From contig NZ_LT984798.1 of the NCBI RefSeq assembly GCF_900243745.1, forward strand, positions 496,001 to 560,000: a stretch of 64,000 nt of DNA. Direction: 5' to 3'. A program made the translations under genes and the position numbers. This document shows positions 8,469 to 16,118 of this stretch, piece after piece. A model generated the notes under the pieces. That model was not told the origin of the DNA, did no database searches, and was given only the letters and a program-made list of their open reading frames with translations. Source of the stretch: Desulfovibrio sp. G11. GTDB lineage: Bacteria > Desulfobacterota > Desulfovibrionia > Desulfovibrionales > Desulfovibrionaceae. Within the stretch, counting starts at the first letter, position 1. Each line of letters starts with the position of its first letter.

Positions 8469-9275
8469 ATGAACATTCTGCTGCATGCGCGCGCCTGCCA
8501 AAAGGACCAGTGTCTGCCGCTCCTGCCGGGGGGCATGCCTCTTGAAAAACATTTTCCGTGGCACGGCCTTATGGCTCCAGAACAGTGGGCCTTGCCCCCA
8601 GTACCGGTGGGCACAACCTTTTGCGGAACCTGCGGCACCCCTCTTTTCAAGGTGACCGGCCGTATGTGGCTGCCCGCTCCCGACACGCAGAACGGCACGG
8701 CCAGTCATGCATCTCACTGCCTTCTGCTGACGGCCCTTACCGACCTGCCCGAGGGACCGCTGGAGATGACCGCCCGCAAAAAGGGCTACAGTCTCGCCTG
8801 GGTGACCCTTTCAGACAAAGGCTCGCGCGGTATGCGCGAGGATTTGAGCGGACCGGCCATTGCAGGCGCGGTGGCTGCCGCCATGCCCCTGTGCCACAGC
8901 CAGGGTTTTGTGCTTCCGGACGAAGCAGCCCCGCTGCGCGCCCTGCTGACGGAACTTGCCCTGAGCCAGAGGTATGACCTCATCTGCACCACGGGAGGCA
9001 CAGGCCTTTCCCCCCGGGATATCACGCCCCAGGTCACAGAAGCCCTGCTGGATGTGAGCCTGCCTGGCTTCAGCCAGGCCATGCTGGCCGCGAGCATGGC
9101 AAAAACCCCGCACGCCGTCATATCACGGGCCGCGGCTGGCGTGCTTGGGCAAAGCATCATCATAAACCTGCCGGGCAGCCGCAAGGCCGTCATAGAAAAT
9201 CTGGCCGCCGTGCTGCCTGCCCTGCCCCACGCCCTGGCCAAGCTCCAGGGCGACCCCGCCGACTGCGGCGGCTAG
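8469..9275 (+). CDS. MogA/MoaB-type molybdopterin biosynthesis protein with N-terminal extension
   Basis: The C-terminal ~160 residues are a MogA/MoaB domain, which adenylylates molybdopterin before metal insertion. The signature CTTGGTGLSPRDITPQ and the LPGSRKAVIENL segment are clear. The N-terminal ~105 residues are not part of the usual domain; they contain a CGTCG pair and I do not recognise them. ATG 8469 is preferred over ATG 8463 because CCGGAG sits eight bases before it. Molybdopterin would serve the nitrate reductase and formate dehydrogenases of this organism. The UbiA gene follows 148 bp downstream on the same strand. Confidence 0.87.
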   Translation: MNILLHARACQKDQCLPLLPGGMPLEKHFPWHGLMAPEQWALPPVPVGTTFCGTCGTPLFKVTGRMWLPAPDTQNGTASHASHCLLLTALTDLPEGPLEMTARKKGYSLAWVTLSDKGSRGMREDLSGPAIAGAVAAAMPLCHSQGFVLPDEAAPLRALLTELALSQRYDLICTTGGTGLSPRDITPQVTEALLDVSLPGFSQAMLAASMAKTPHAVISRAAAGVLGQSIIINLPGSRKAVIENLAAVLPALPHALAKLQGDPADCGG

Positions 9276-9423
9276 CCGGTTTTGCCCTAAAGCCGCTCTG
9301 ACGGTTGCGCGGCACCCTTGCCACCGGAAACGGTGCGTTGCCGGGGCATGTACGGCACGGGCGCGGCGGACTTTGGCAAAAAATATTTTCCGTACGGATC
9401 AGGATCAGTTGTAAGGAGAAAAA

Positions 9424-10335
9424 ATGCGTTTCCAAAATCCTCTTGGCCGGATCAGCCCGCATCTGGGGCGTCTGTCCTCCCCTTTCGGCAAATTTTCGGA
9501 TATCTGCCGGATGATCAAGATCGAGCACTCCATATTTGCCCTGCCGTACGCCTGGGCCGGAGCGTTTCTGGCCGCGCGGGGAATGCCCCCGGCATGGAGC
9601 CTGGTTTTTCTGACCATCGCCATGGTGGCGGCCCGGTCTTTTGCAATGGCGTTCAACCGCCTTGTGGACCTGCCCTTTGACAGCGACAACCCGCGCACCC
9701 AGAACCGCCCCCTTGTTACCGGGGTCATCTCCACCAGGCAGACATGGGCATTTTGCGGGCTTATGGCCGTCATTTTTGTCGTCGCCTGTGCCTGCATGAA
9801 CCAGGTCTGCCTGTGGCTTTCCGTTCCTGCGCTTGTTTTTTCGGCCATTTACAGTGTGCTCAAACGCTTTACGCCCCTGTGCCACTTCTGGCTGGGCGCC
9901 ACGCTCGGCCTTGCTCCGCTGGCCGGATGGCTTTCCGTCGATCCCGGCAGCCTGGGCATGGCCCCGATACTGCTGTTTTTTGCCGTTACCTTTTGGGTGG
10001 CCGCCTTTGACGTTTACTACGCCTTTCAGGATATGGACTTTGACGCGGCTTTCGGGCTGCATTCCATACCGGCCACCTTCGGCACGGAAACCGCGCTTGT
10101 TCTGGCGGCCTTTTCGCATGCCATGACATCCATATTCCTGCTGCTGTCAGGCTTTGCTGCCGGCCTGAGCTGGCCCTGGTATGTGGTATGGCTGGGTATT
10201 ACCCTTATGCTTTTTGTGGAGCACAGGCTCATGCGCCCGCAAGACCTGCGCCACGTAAACACGGCCTTTTTCACTCTTAACGGCATCATTTCTCCCGTGG
10301 TGCTGGCCGGGGTGATTCTTGGCATTTACCTCTAA
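9424..10335 (+). CDS. UbiA-family prenyltransferase (probably menaquinone biosynthesis, MqnP-like)
   Basis: A 303-residue integral membrane protein of the UbiA family. Both Mg-diphosphate-binding Asp motifs are present: NRLVDLPFDSDNPRTQNRP and YYAFQDMDFD. About eight hydrophobic segments follow the expected pattern. Desulfovibrio uses menaquinone and lacks ubiquinone, so I infer a role in prenylating a naphthoate precursor, probably in the futalosine pathway, rather than ubiquinone synthesis. The start ATG 9424 follows AAGGAG closely. The DarP gene begins 26 bp after its stop. Confidence 0.88.
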   Translation: MRFQNPLGRISPHLGRLSSPFGKFSDICRMIKIEHSIFALPYAWAGAFLAARGMPPAWSLVFLTIAMVAARSFAMAFNRLVDLPFDSDNPRTQNRPLVTGVISTRQTWAFCGLMAVIFVVACACMNQVCLWLSVPALVFSAIYSVLKRFTPLCHFWLGATLGLAPLAGWLSVDPGSLGMAPILLFFAVTFWVAAFDVYYAFQDMDFDAAFGLHSIPATFGTETALVLAAFSHAMTSIFLLLSGFAAGLSWPWYVVWLGITLMLFVEHRLMRPQDLRHVNTAFFTLNGIISPVVLAGVILGIYL

Positions 10336-10361
10336 AAAATACAATTGCTCCAGGATGTTTC

Positions 10362-11009
10362 ATGCCTCGTAAAAAACAGTATCAATGGCAGGCCCATGAT
10401 GACGGCCAGGGACAGGACTTCGAGCAGCCCAGCCGTTCGGCCAAAAAGCGCGAAAGCCACGCTCTTCAGGCCCTGGGTGAAGAACTTGCCCGCCTTGGGC
10501 CGCAGGAAGTGCAGGCCCTGAATCCGCCCCCGGAACTTGCAGAAGCCCTGGCCCTGTATGCCCGCATACGCAATCATGAAGGGCGCCGCCGCCAGATGCA
10601 GTTCATCGGCCGCCTCATACGCGAAATGGATGATGCAGAACCCCTGCGTGCCGCTCTGGAGCGCCGCAAGGCAGGCACTATGGCGGCCACCGCAGCCTTG
10701 CACCGGGCAGAACAGTGGCGCGACCGTCTGCTTTCTGCACCGGCAGACGAGCTTGACCAGTTGCTGGATGCCCTGCCCCGCCCGCAGGCTGAAAATCCGG
10801 CAGAATCCGACGGCCCACAGACCGCCGCTGCAGGACAAAACCCGCGCAAAGGACGGGCAGCCGCAGGCGAAGAATTGCGCAGCCTGGTACTCAAGGCCCG
10901 CAAGGAAATGGCCGATGGCAGCGCACCCCATGCGCGACGGGCCGTTTTTCGCGCGCTACACAAGCTGCTGGTTGAATCGGGCGCGGGTAGCAACGAGCAA
11001 TCTGCATAA
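10362..11009 (+). CDS. darP: Ribosome biogenesis factor DarP/YjgA (DUF615)
   Basis: A charged, helical 215-residue protein of the DUF615 (YjgA/DarP) family, which assists late 50S subunit assembly. Family features are the N-terminal SRSAKKRESHALQALGEELARL segment and the central ALALYARIRNHEGRRRQMQFIGRLIRE block. The variable linker at ~150-170 is rich in Ala, Glu and Pro, and the C-terminal ARRAVFRALHKLL helix is typical. It follows the UbiA gene closely and is probably in one operon with it. A tRNA gene with its own promoter lies 70 bp downstream. Confidence 0.88.
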   Translation: MPRKKQYQWQAHDDGQGQDFEQPSRSAKKRESHALQALGEELARLGPQEVQALNPPPELAEALALYARIRNHEGRRRQMQFIGRLIREMDDAEPLRAALERRKAGTMAATAALHRAEQWRDRLLSAPADELDQLLDALPRPQAENPAESDGPQTAAAGQNPRKGRAAAGEELRSLVLKARKEMADGSAPHARRAVFRALHKLLVESGAGSNEQSA

Positions 11010-11035
11010 AAATGCAAAAACCCTGCACAAAATAC

Positions 11036-11064
11036 TTGACCATAAAGCAGGTATGAGCTAAAAG
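11036..11064 (+). promoter_or_regulatory. Probable sigma70 promoter for tRNA-Thr
   Basis: A -35 TTGACC (11036-11041) and a -10 TAAAAG (11059-11064) are separated by 17 bases. The predicted start would fall about ten bases before the mature tRNA. Confidence 0.6.
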
Positions 11065-11080
11065 CATTTTTCGTTACAAC

Positions 11081-11156
11081 GCCCTTGTAGCTCAGTCGGT
11101 AGAGTGCATCCTTGGTAAGGATGAGGTCAGCAGTTCAATCCTGCTCAAGGGCTCCA
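11081..11156 (+). tRNA. tRNA-Thr (anticodon GGT)
   Basis: A full cloverleaf can be drawn. The acceptor stem is GCCCTTG/CAAGGGC, the D-loop is AGCTCAGTCGGTAGAG, and the anticodon stem is CATCC/GGATG around loop TTGGTAA. The anticodon is GGT at 11114-11116, which reads ACC/ACT threonine codons. The T-arm contains TTCAATC, and a genomically encoded CCA ends the gene at 11156. An intrinsic terminator follows within ten bases. Confidence 0.97.
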
Positions 11157-11163
11157 CGAAATC

Positions 11164-11194
11164 AAAGGTTACTGTTCCGGCAGTAACCTTTTTT
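11164..11194 (+). terminator. Terminator of tRNA-Thr
   Basis: An 11-bp perfect stem AAAGGTTACTG/CAGTAACCTTT with a six-base loop, followed by a T run. Confidence 0.9.
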
Positions 11195-12160
11195 CTTTTG
11201 CACGCCTGAGCCTGTGCGCTCTCCGACCTGGGCCAGCCGCTTCACAGCCATCCGCTTCCGGGTATTATCACATATCGCGCATCAAAAAAACGCAATATCG
11301 CCAATGCAGTACAGGAAATAGCGGGCACCGCGCCCCTCGCTGCCCCCGCTACACCACAGTCCACAGCCAGCCCCCATGCATTTCCACGCCTGCGTGCCAT
11401 CAACGCTCACAGCAATCCGCACAACCCGCCTGTGTTGCCGTGCACCACCCGCTGCAACCAGCCCGCATCGGCCGCACCGCCGCCATGCCTGTAAAACAGC
11501 AGACGCCCGCACGTCATCGGCTTTATTGCAACGTGGTTATCACAGCACGCACATTGTGCAACAGGTCCCCGTACCCGCAGGACATGCCTGTACGATTGGG
11601 CACTTCGGCCTTCGTATATAAAATTCTTTATTCAATAACTTTTAGTATTTCAAAAATTTTTATTGAAAAATCCTGAAGATATACTAGGCTCTAACAAGTC
11701 AGAATACGGCCTTTTATAGAGGCGTAGCGGGAAACTGCTGGAACTTCTGCCTACAGGAGAGATGCTTTGTGAGCTGCCAGAGCCTTTGGCCTGACGCCCG
11801 CACAGCAGACGGCACATGCCTGACCTTGCGTTTTTTCACTGCTCGCGCAGCGTAGCTGCCGCATTGCGCAGGAAAACATGTCGCAGCAGGTTACTGTAAC
11901 ATAAGATTATACATCTTTTTTGTTGGCTGCCGCCTGCCTCCTTCTTCCTGTTTTCAATCGTGCCGCCCCTGGCGGTATAGGTTGCCTCCAGAAAATTCTC
12001 TCACGCTCTTCCGGCCGGTTCCGGTGTTGCTGCAAAAGCACAATTTTATGTGCGCATCTGCCTTGCGGCTTTGGCCGTACACACGGCAAAGCGCGGTTGC
12101 ACACACGTTTTATCAGTCCAGGCCACACTTGCCGGGCTACATTTTACTACAGGAGAGAAC
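11195..12160. other. Long intergenic region and leader before the Tat/PHP gene
   Basis: No credible gene was found in this ~970-bp stretch. An AT-rich patch (about 11618-11685) looks promoter-like. Downstream, AGGCTCT (11686-11692) can pair with AGAGCCT (11779-11785) and enclose ~86 bases, so a structured leader or small RNA is possible, but I recognise no riboswitch consensus. The last 20 bases hold AGGAGAG, the ribosome-binding site of the next gene. Confidence 0.4.
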
Positions 12161-14590
12161 ATGAAGCGCAGAGAATTTCTTATCGGCACAGCGGGGCTGC
12201 TTGCCGCTACAGCATTGCCCACTGTGTGTTTTGCCGGAACATCGCCCGCCTTTCCTCTGGGCGTTGTCAAAGGTCCTACCCCCATTGATCAGGGCATGGC
12301 CATTCACGAAAAAGATTTCACCATCTATAACGGCAAAATCGCTGTCTCTTTTGCTGTCGGCTCCAACAATTACTGGAATATGACCAGTGGCAGCATCCTC
12401 GACGTTGCCGTCATGAAAGACGGCAAGTTCGGCACAGACCTGGTCAATGACATCGAATTTCTTAACGACCTCTGGTCTGCCACCGGCTCGTACAATGATG
12501 AAGACCTGCTTCATGTTCCCCATCAGGACATCCTGTGCAAGCAGGACAAAGACAAGATCGTCGTTACGGTAAACAGCCGCTACTGGACAAAGGGACACAC
12601 CCTGCCCCTCAAAGTCACCATCGAGTACACGCTTGAGGCGGACAAAAACTACATCGGCCTGAAAACCACGGTACACAATCCCGCCGGCAACGAAGCCTAT
12701 GAAAACATGTACAGCGGCTACTCCCTGAGCACCCTGGCCGCCAGCATGTACGGTCCTTTTGGCTACTACCCCGACCTCAAGGCCACCGGCATAGCTATCG
12801 GCGCCGACAAGGACGTGCAGGAACGCTTTGGCGACTTTATTGTCACCTACGGCAAGGATTATGCCGTTGCCGTGCAGGTTGACGGCGCTAACGCCTACAA
12901 AGGCTCCAGCGGCTACAAAGACCTGTATGTGCTGCGGACCATTGAACCGGGCAAAACCTACGAGTATACCGGCGAAATAATCGTTGTGGACAAGGGCGAA
13001 ACCGCCCCCATACTTGAGCGCTATAAAGAAAAAGACCCGTCGCTTCCCTTTGCCCTCGTGCAGGGTCAGGTCAAGGACAGCAGCGGCAAGCCGGTTCCCG
13101 GAGCCTTTGTTATCATCAGCAAGGAAGGCGCGTACAAGGAAACCGTCAAGTCGCACGGCGCCGAAGCGGTAAAAAAAGACATCCTGCAGCCCCTTGTATG
13201 GAAAATGACCGATGCGAAAGGCAAGTTTTCCATGCGGCTTCCCCAGGGGAACTATAGTACCCATGTCGAGGCCAAGGGCTATACCCCTTCGGGCAGTCAG
13301 CTGATGGCGCTTACGGCTGACCAGAAGGTGCAGTTTACCGTAAAGGACGGCGCCAAAGCCGTCTTTAAGGTCGTGAACGAAAAAGGCGAACCAATCCATG
13401 CCAAGATGAAGGTTGAGGGCACTACCTCGACGGTGAAAACCCTCGGCGGAACGGTCTTTTTCTCCGACCCCAAAACATACGAAATCCGGGCGGACATCCC
13501 TGCTCCGGAAAATGAGCTGACGTTTACCATCACTCACGGCAGCGACTTTGAAAGTCTGCCCGCGGTGGTCAAAAAGACCGTCACCCCCAAAGAAGTACTC
13601 AAAAAAACCATTACCATTCCCACTGCCATCCAGACTTCCAGCAGAAAATGGTACAGCGCGGACATCCATCAGCATTCCGACATCGGCGACGGCGCCACCC
13701 CCATCAAGGAACTGCACAAGGGCCAGCTGGCTGCCGGGCTGGTCTGTCTTGCCGTGTCTGACCACGACTCTGTGGGCAATAATGCCGAAATGGAAAAACT
13801 TGCAAAGTCAACCGGAAACCCCTTCCTTTCCAGCCTTGAAGTTTCTCCCGGCTGGGGGCACTGGGGCATTCTCGGGGTGGACCACAAGCAAAAACCCATC
13901 TCGCCCGACCTTACTCCCGCAGAGATCATCAAGGCCGGACACGCCATGGGCGCGCTGGTGGTCATGAATCATCCGTATACCGACTACGGCTTCCTCCATA
14001 ACAGGGACGGCGTCAAGGACGGCTATGCGCCCGGCAGCGACGACTTTGACCTGCTTGAAATCCAGTCCACCATTGATCTGACCGATCCTAAAAATATGGA
14101 CAAGCGCGCTCTTGATGCCGCCATGGACTACTGGAACAAGGGGAAAAAGATTTACCTCAGTTCCGGTTCGGACCAGCACGATGTAACGTCCATTCTCTAT
14201 CCCGGTATTATCAGAACCTACGCATACGTTGACGGCAAGGTAAGCCCCAAGTCCTACATGGCGGCCCTGAAGGCCGGCAACAGCTATGTGACCATGGGGC
14301 CTGTCATTACTCCTGCCGCCGGCAGCATGTTCGGCTCCACCAGAACCATAAAGGCCGGGGAGACCGTCACGCTCAGCACAGAGCTGCAGGCCGTACATGG
14401 CTTGAAAAGCATCGAGGTATACAGCGAAGGTAAGCCTGTAAGCAAAAAAGAATTCAGTGACACCAAGGATGCCGTCACCTACACCTTTGAAGCTGCGCCC
14501 CAAAAGGACACCTGGTACAACTTTGTGGTGATGGACGGCAAAGGCCGTTACGCCGTCACCAATCCTGTATGGGTTGAAGTGAAAAAATAA
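12161..14590 (+). CDS. Tat-exported PHP-domain metallohydrolase-like protein (CehA/McbA type)
   Basis: An 809-residue protein with a twin-arginine signal (MKRREFLIGTAGLLAATALP). ATG 12161 is chosen for this signal and the AGGAGAG just upstream. Residues ~25-300 look like an all-beta domain, and ~305-400 include a carboxypeptidase-regulatory-like fold (VQGQVKDSSGKPVPGAFVII). The PHP domain (~495-720) has metal-ligand motifs His503-x-His505 (DIHQHSD), SDHDS (Asp534-Asp536), NHPYTD and SGSDQHD. Related proteins hydrolyse esters or phosphoesters, but the substrate is unknown. Export by Tat suggests a cofactor or metal loaded in the cytoplasm (inference). It is isolated, with a long untranslated region before it and a strong terminator after it. 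Confidence 0.8.
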   Translation: MKRREFLIGTAGLLAATALPTVCFAGTSPAFPLGVVKGPTPIDQGMAIHEKDFTIYNGKIAVSFAVGSNNYWNMTSGSILDVAVMKDGKFGTDLVNDIEFLNDLWSATGSYNDEDLLHVPHQDILCKQDKDKIVVTVNSRYWTKGHTLPLKVTIEYTLEADKNYIGLKTTVHNPAGNEAYENMYSGYSLSTLAASMYGPFGYYPDLKATGIAIGADKDVQERFGDFIVTYGKDYAVAVQVDGANAYKGSSGYKDLYVLRTIEPGKTYEYTGEIIVVDKGETAPILERYKEKDPSLPFALVQGQVKDSSGKPVPGAFVIISKEGAYKETVKSHGAEAVKKDILQPLVWKMTDAKGKFSMRLPQGNYSTHVEAKGYTPSGSQLMALTADQKVQFTVKDGAKAVFKVVNEKGEPIHAKMKVEGTTSTVKTLGGTVFFSDPKTYEIRADIPAPENELTFTITHGSDFESLPAVVKKTVTPKEVLKKTITIPTAIQTSSRKWYSADIHQHSDIGDGATPIKELHKGQLAAGLVCLAVSDHDSVGNNAEMEKLAKSTGNPFLSSLEVSPGWGHWGILGVDHKQKPISPDLTPAEIIKAGHAMGALVVMNHPYTDYGFLHNRDGVKDGYAPGSDDFDLLEIQSTIDLTDPKNMDKRALDAAMDYWNKGKKIYLSSGSDQHDVTSILYPGIIRTYAYVDGKVSPKSYMAALKAGNSYVTMGPVITPAAGSMFGSTRTIKAGETVTLSTELQAVHGLKSIEVYSEGKPVSKKEFSDTKDAVTYTFEAAPQKDTWYNFVVMDGKGRYAVTNPVWVEVKK

Positions 14591-14610
14591 GCCACGGCAA
14601 ATCCGCTCTG

Positions 14611-14650
14611 AATAGCGTCCACGCAACGATCACGCTGCGTGGACGCTATT
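14611..14650 (+). terminator. Strong hairpin after the Tat/PHP gene
   Basis: A 15-bp perfect stem begins AATAGCGTCCACGCA, has a ten-base loop and ends 20-60 bp past the stop. The T run after it is short (TATTTG). Confidence 0.75.
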
Positions 14651-14673
14651 TGTGGCCTGCGCCGCAAAAAACG

Positions 14674-14702
14674 AAAAATGCCCGGTAAACCGGGCATTTT
14701 TC
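14674..14702. terminator. Bidirectional intrinsic terminator between convergent genes
   Basis: The stem AAAATGCCCGG/CCGGGCATTTT with a short TAAA loop has A and T tracts on both flanks. It can end transcripts from the Tat/PHP gene (+) and from the iron operon (-). Confidence 0.88.
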
Positions 14703-14892
14703 ACACACACTACGGTACTTTTTCCATAACTGAACAGACAGTCAAAACACTACACTTTTTTCAAGGCCTCATGCAGCGAAAATGCGGTTTCCTCTGCACG
14801 AATGCCGTACTGAGACAATCCTGCGCGGCACAGGCAGCGCAGATGCAAAGCAGCCGACCACCACGGCAATCAGCCGCTTTGCCCGTCAAAGC

Positions 14893-15717
14893 CTACTTCA
14901 TATCCACAGCCTTGACCCAGATAACGGCATCCTGGGAAAGCTCCTTGCCCTTGTATTCCTTGTCCGGGCCTACGCCAAGAGCGGCAAAGCCCCACCAGCC
15001 GGCCTTGGGAATGCCGAAGGTCAGGTAGCCCTGATCATCGGTAAAGATGGTCTGGGTAACAAAAGCATCATGCGGGTACTTGACGATGCCCTTCTTGGTC
15101 ATGGCATTGGCCTTGAGGTCGGGCATGTGGTTCATGTATTCCACTTCCACTTCGGCGTTGGGCACGGGCTTGCCGTTGGAAAGCACACGCGCCTTGAACA
15201 CGTTGCCGGTCCATACGCCGTAAGGCTTGATCAGGGGCACGATTTCGCAAGGCAGGCCCAGCGGGGAATTCCAGTTGCCGGGGATGCCGCCCACGTTGAC
15301 CACCAGCTTGGTGATCTGCTGCATGTAGACGTCTTCTTCTTTTTCAAGATAGTAGCCGGGGACCATCACAAACGTATAGTCGCCCATGGAGCGCATGTCC
15401 TTGCGGGGAATCAGGGCAGAAAAAGCCGGACCGGAGGATTCGGGATTTTTCCAGGTAATGGGCTTCAGCGAACTCATGAGGTCGATTTTTTTCGGCTCAT
15501 TTTCGCCACGCTGATACATGGCATAAAACTCCTTCACCCCGCCCATATCCATAGTATGTCCGGCTTCTGCCGGGTGAGTGAAGACAATGCGGACGTCCAG
15601 ATCGCTGGGTTCGCTCTTGGCCACTTCCGGCGTGTACATGACCATGAAGTGCGCCTGGGCAGGCACTGCCATCAGGGCCAGAAGCCCGGCGAAGATCAGG
15701 GTTTTGATGCTTTTCAT
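14893..15717 (-). CDS. Periplasmic DUF4198-family protein at the end of the feo operon
   Basis: A 274-residue exported protein with a Sec signal (MKSIKTLIFAGLLALMAVPAQA, cleavage before HFMVMY). It matches the DUF4198 family, which is often found next to metal transporters. After the signal it begins with His, as several metal-binding DUF4198 proteins do. The C-terminal part (VLSNGKPVPNAEVEVEYMN ... FTDDQGYLTFGIPKAGWW) is a beta-sandwich resembling NikM-associated domains. It is the last gene of the feoA-feoA-feoB cluster, 65 bp after the small secreted protein, so a periplasmic role in iron or other metal uptake is inferred. No direct evidence of ligand is visible. Confidence 0.8.
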   Translation of the reverse strand: MKSIKTLIFAGLLALMAVPAQAHFMVMYTPEVAKSEPSDLDVRIVFTHPAEAGHTMDMGGVKEFYAMYQRGENEPKKIDLMSSLKPITWKNPESSGPAFSALIPRKDMRSMGDYTFVMVPGYYLEKEEDVYMQQITKLVVNVGGIPGNWNSPLGLPCEIVPLIKPYGVWTGNVFKARVLSNGKPVPNAEVEVEYMNHMPDLKANAMTKKGIVKYPHDAFVTQTIFTDDQGYLTFGIPKAGWWGFAALGVGPDKEYKGKELSQDAVIWVKAVDMK

Positions 15718-15782
15718 GAAACCTCCATTAGAATTTGAATTTCAAAGTCTTCCATTTTTCAAAAAAATCGCAGCGCGGCCTG

Positions 15783-16100
15783 CTACTGAACGATCTTCGA
15801 ACCGTCCACTTCCAACTTGTGGCCATCGCCGGCGTCAAAGATGACCTTGTAGGCACCTTCCGGCTTTTTGAAGTTATATTCGCTGTCCTTGTTCATCTTG
15901 CCTTCAAGCAGGGTATTGCCGCTGCCGTCCACCACCAGCATTTTCACGCCGGAGGCAGAAGAGCCGTCAGAAAAGCCGCCTTCGCAGGTAATGGTACCGT
16001 CGCCGTTGTCAAAGCAGCTGCACAGGGGGCTGTGCGCCATGGCGGCGGTAGCGAAGAGCATGGTCAGGCCGAGCACTGCGGCCAGAAAGAGATTTTTCAT
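15783..16100 (-). CDS. Small secreted protein of the feo operon, function unknown
   Basis: A 105-residue protein with a Sec signal (MKNLFLAAVLGLTMLFATAAMA). The mature part starts HSPLCSCFDNGDGTITCEGGFSDGS, with three cysteines in the first ~20 residues, then a predicted beta fold (VKMLVVDGSGNTLLEGKMNKDSEYNF). It begins 18 bp after the feoB stop and precedes the DUF4198 gene. The Cys/Asp cluster could bind metal (inference). I do not recognise the family beyond a memory of similar small genes near Desulfovibrio feo loci. Confidence 0.7.
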   Translation of the reverse strand: MKNLFLAAVLGLTMLFATAAMAHSPLCSCFDNGDGTITCEGGFSDGSSASGVKMLVVDGSGNTLLEGKMNKDSEYNFKKPEGAYKVIFDAGDGHKLEVDGSKIVQ

Positions 16101-16118
16101 CAGATCCTCCTTAAGATG

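Noticed and set aside
12137..13765. 542-codon frame antisense to the Tat/PHP gene
   Set aside because: The coding strand carries a clear signal peptide, domains and a Shine-Dalgarno; the reverse frame has none.
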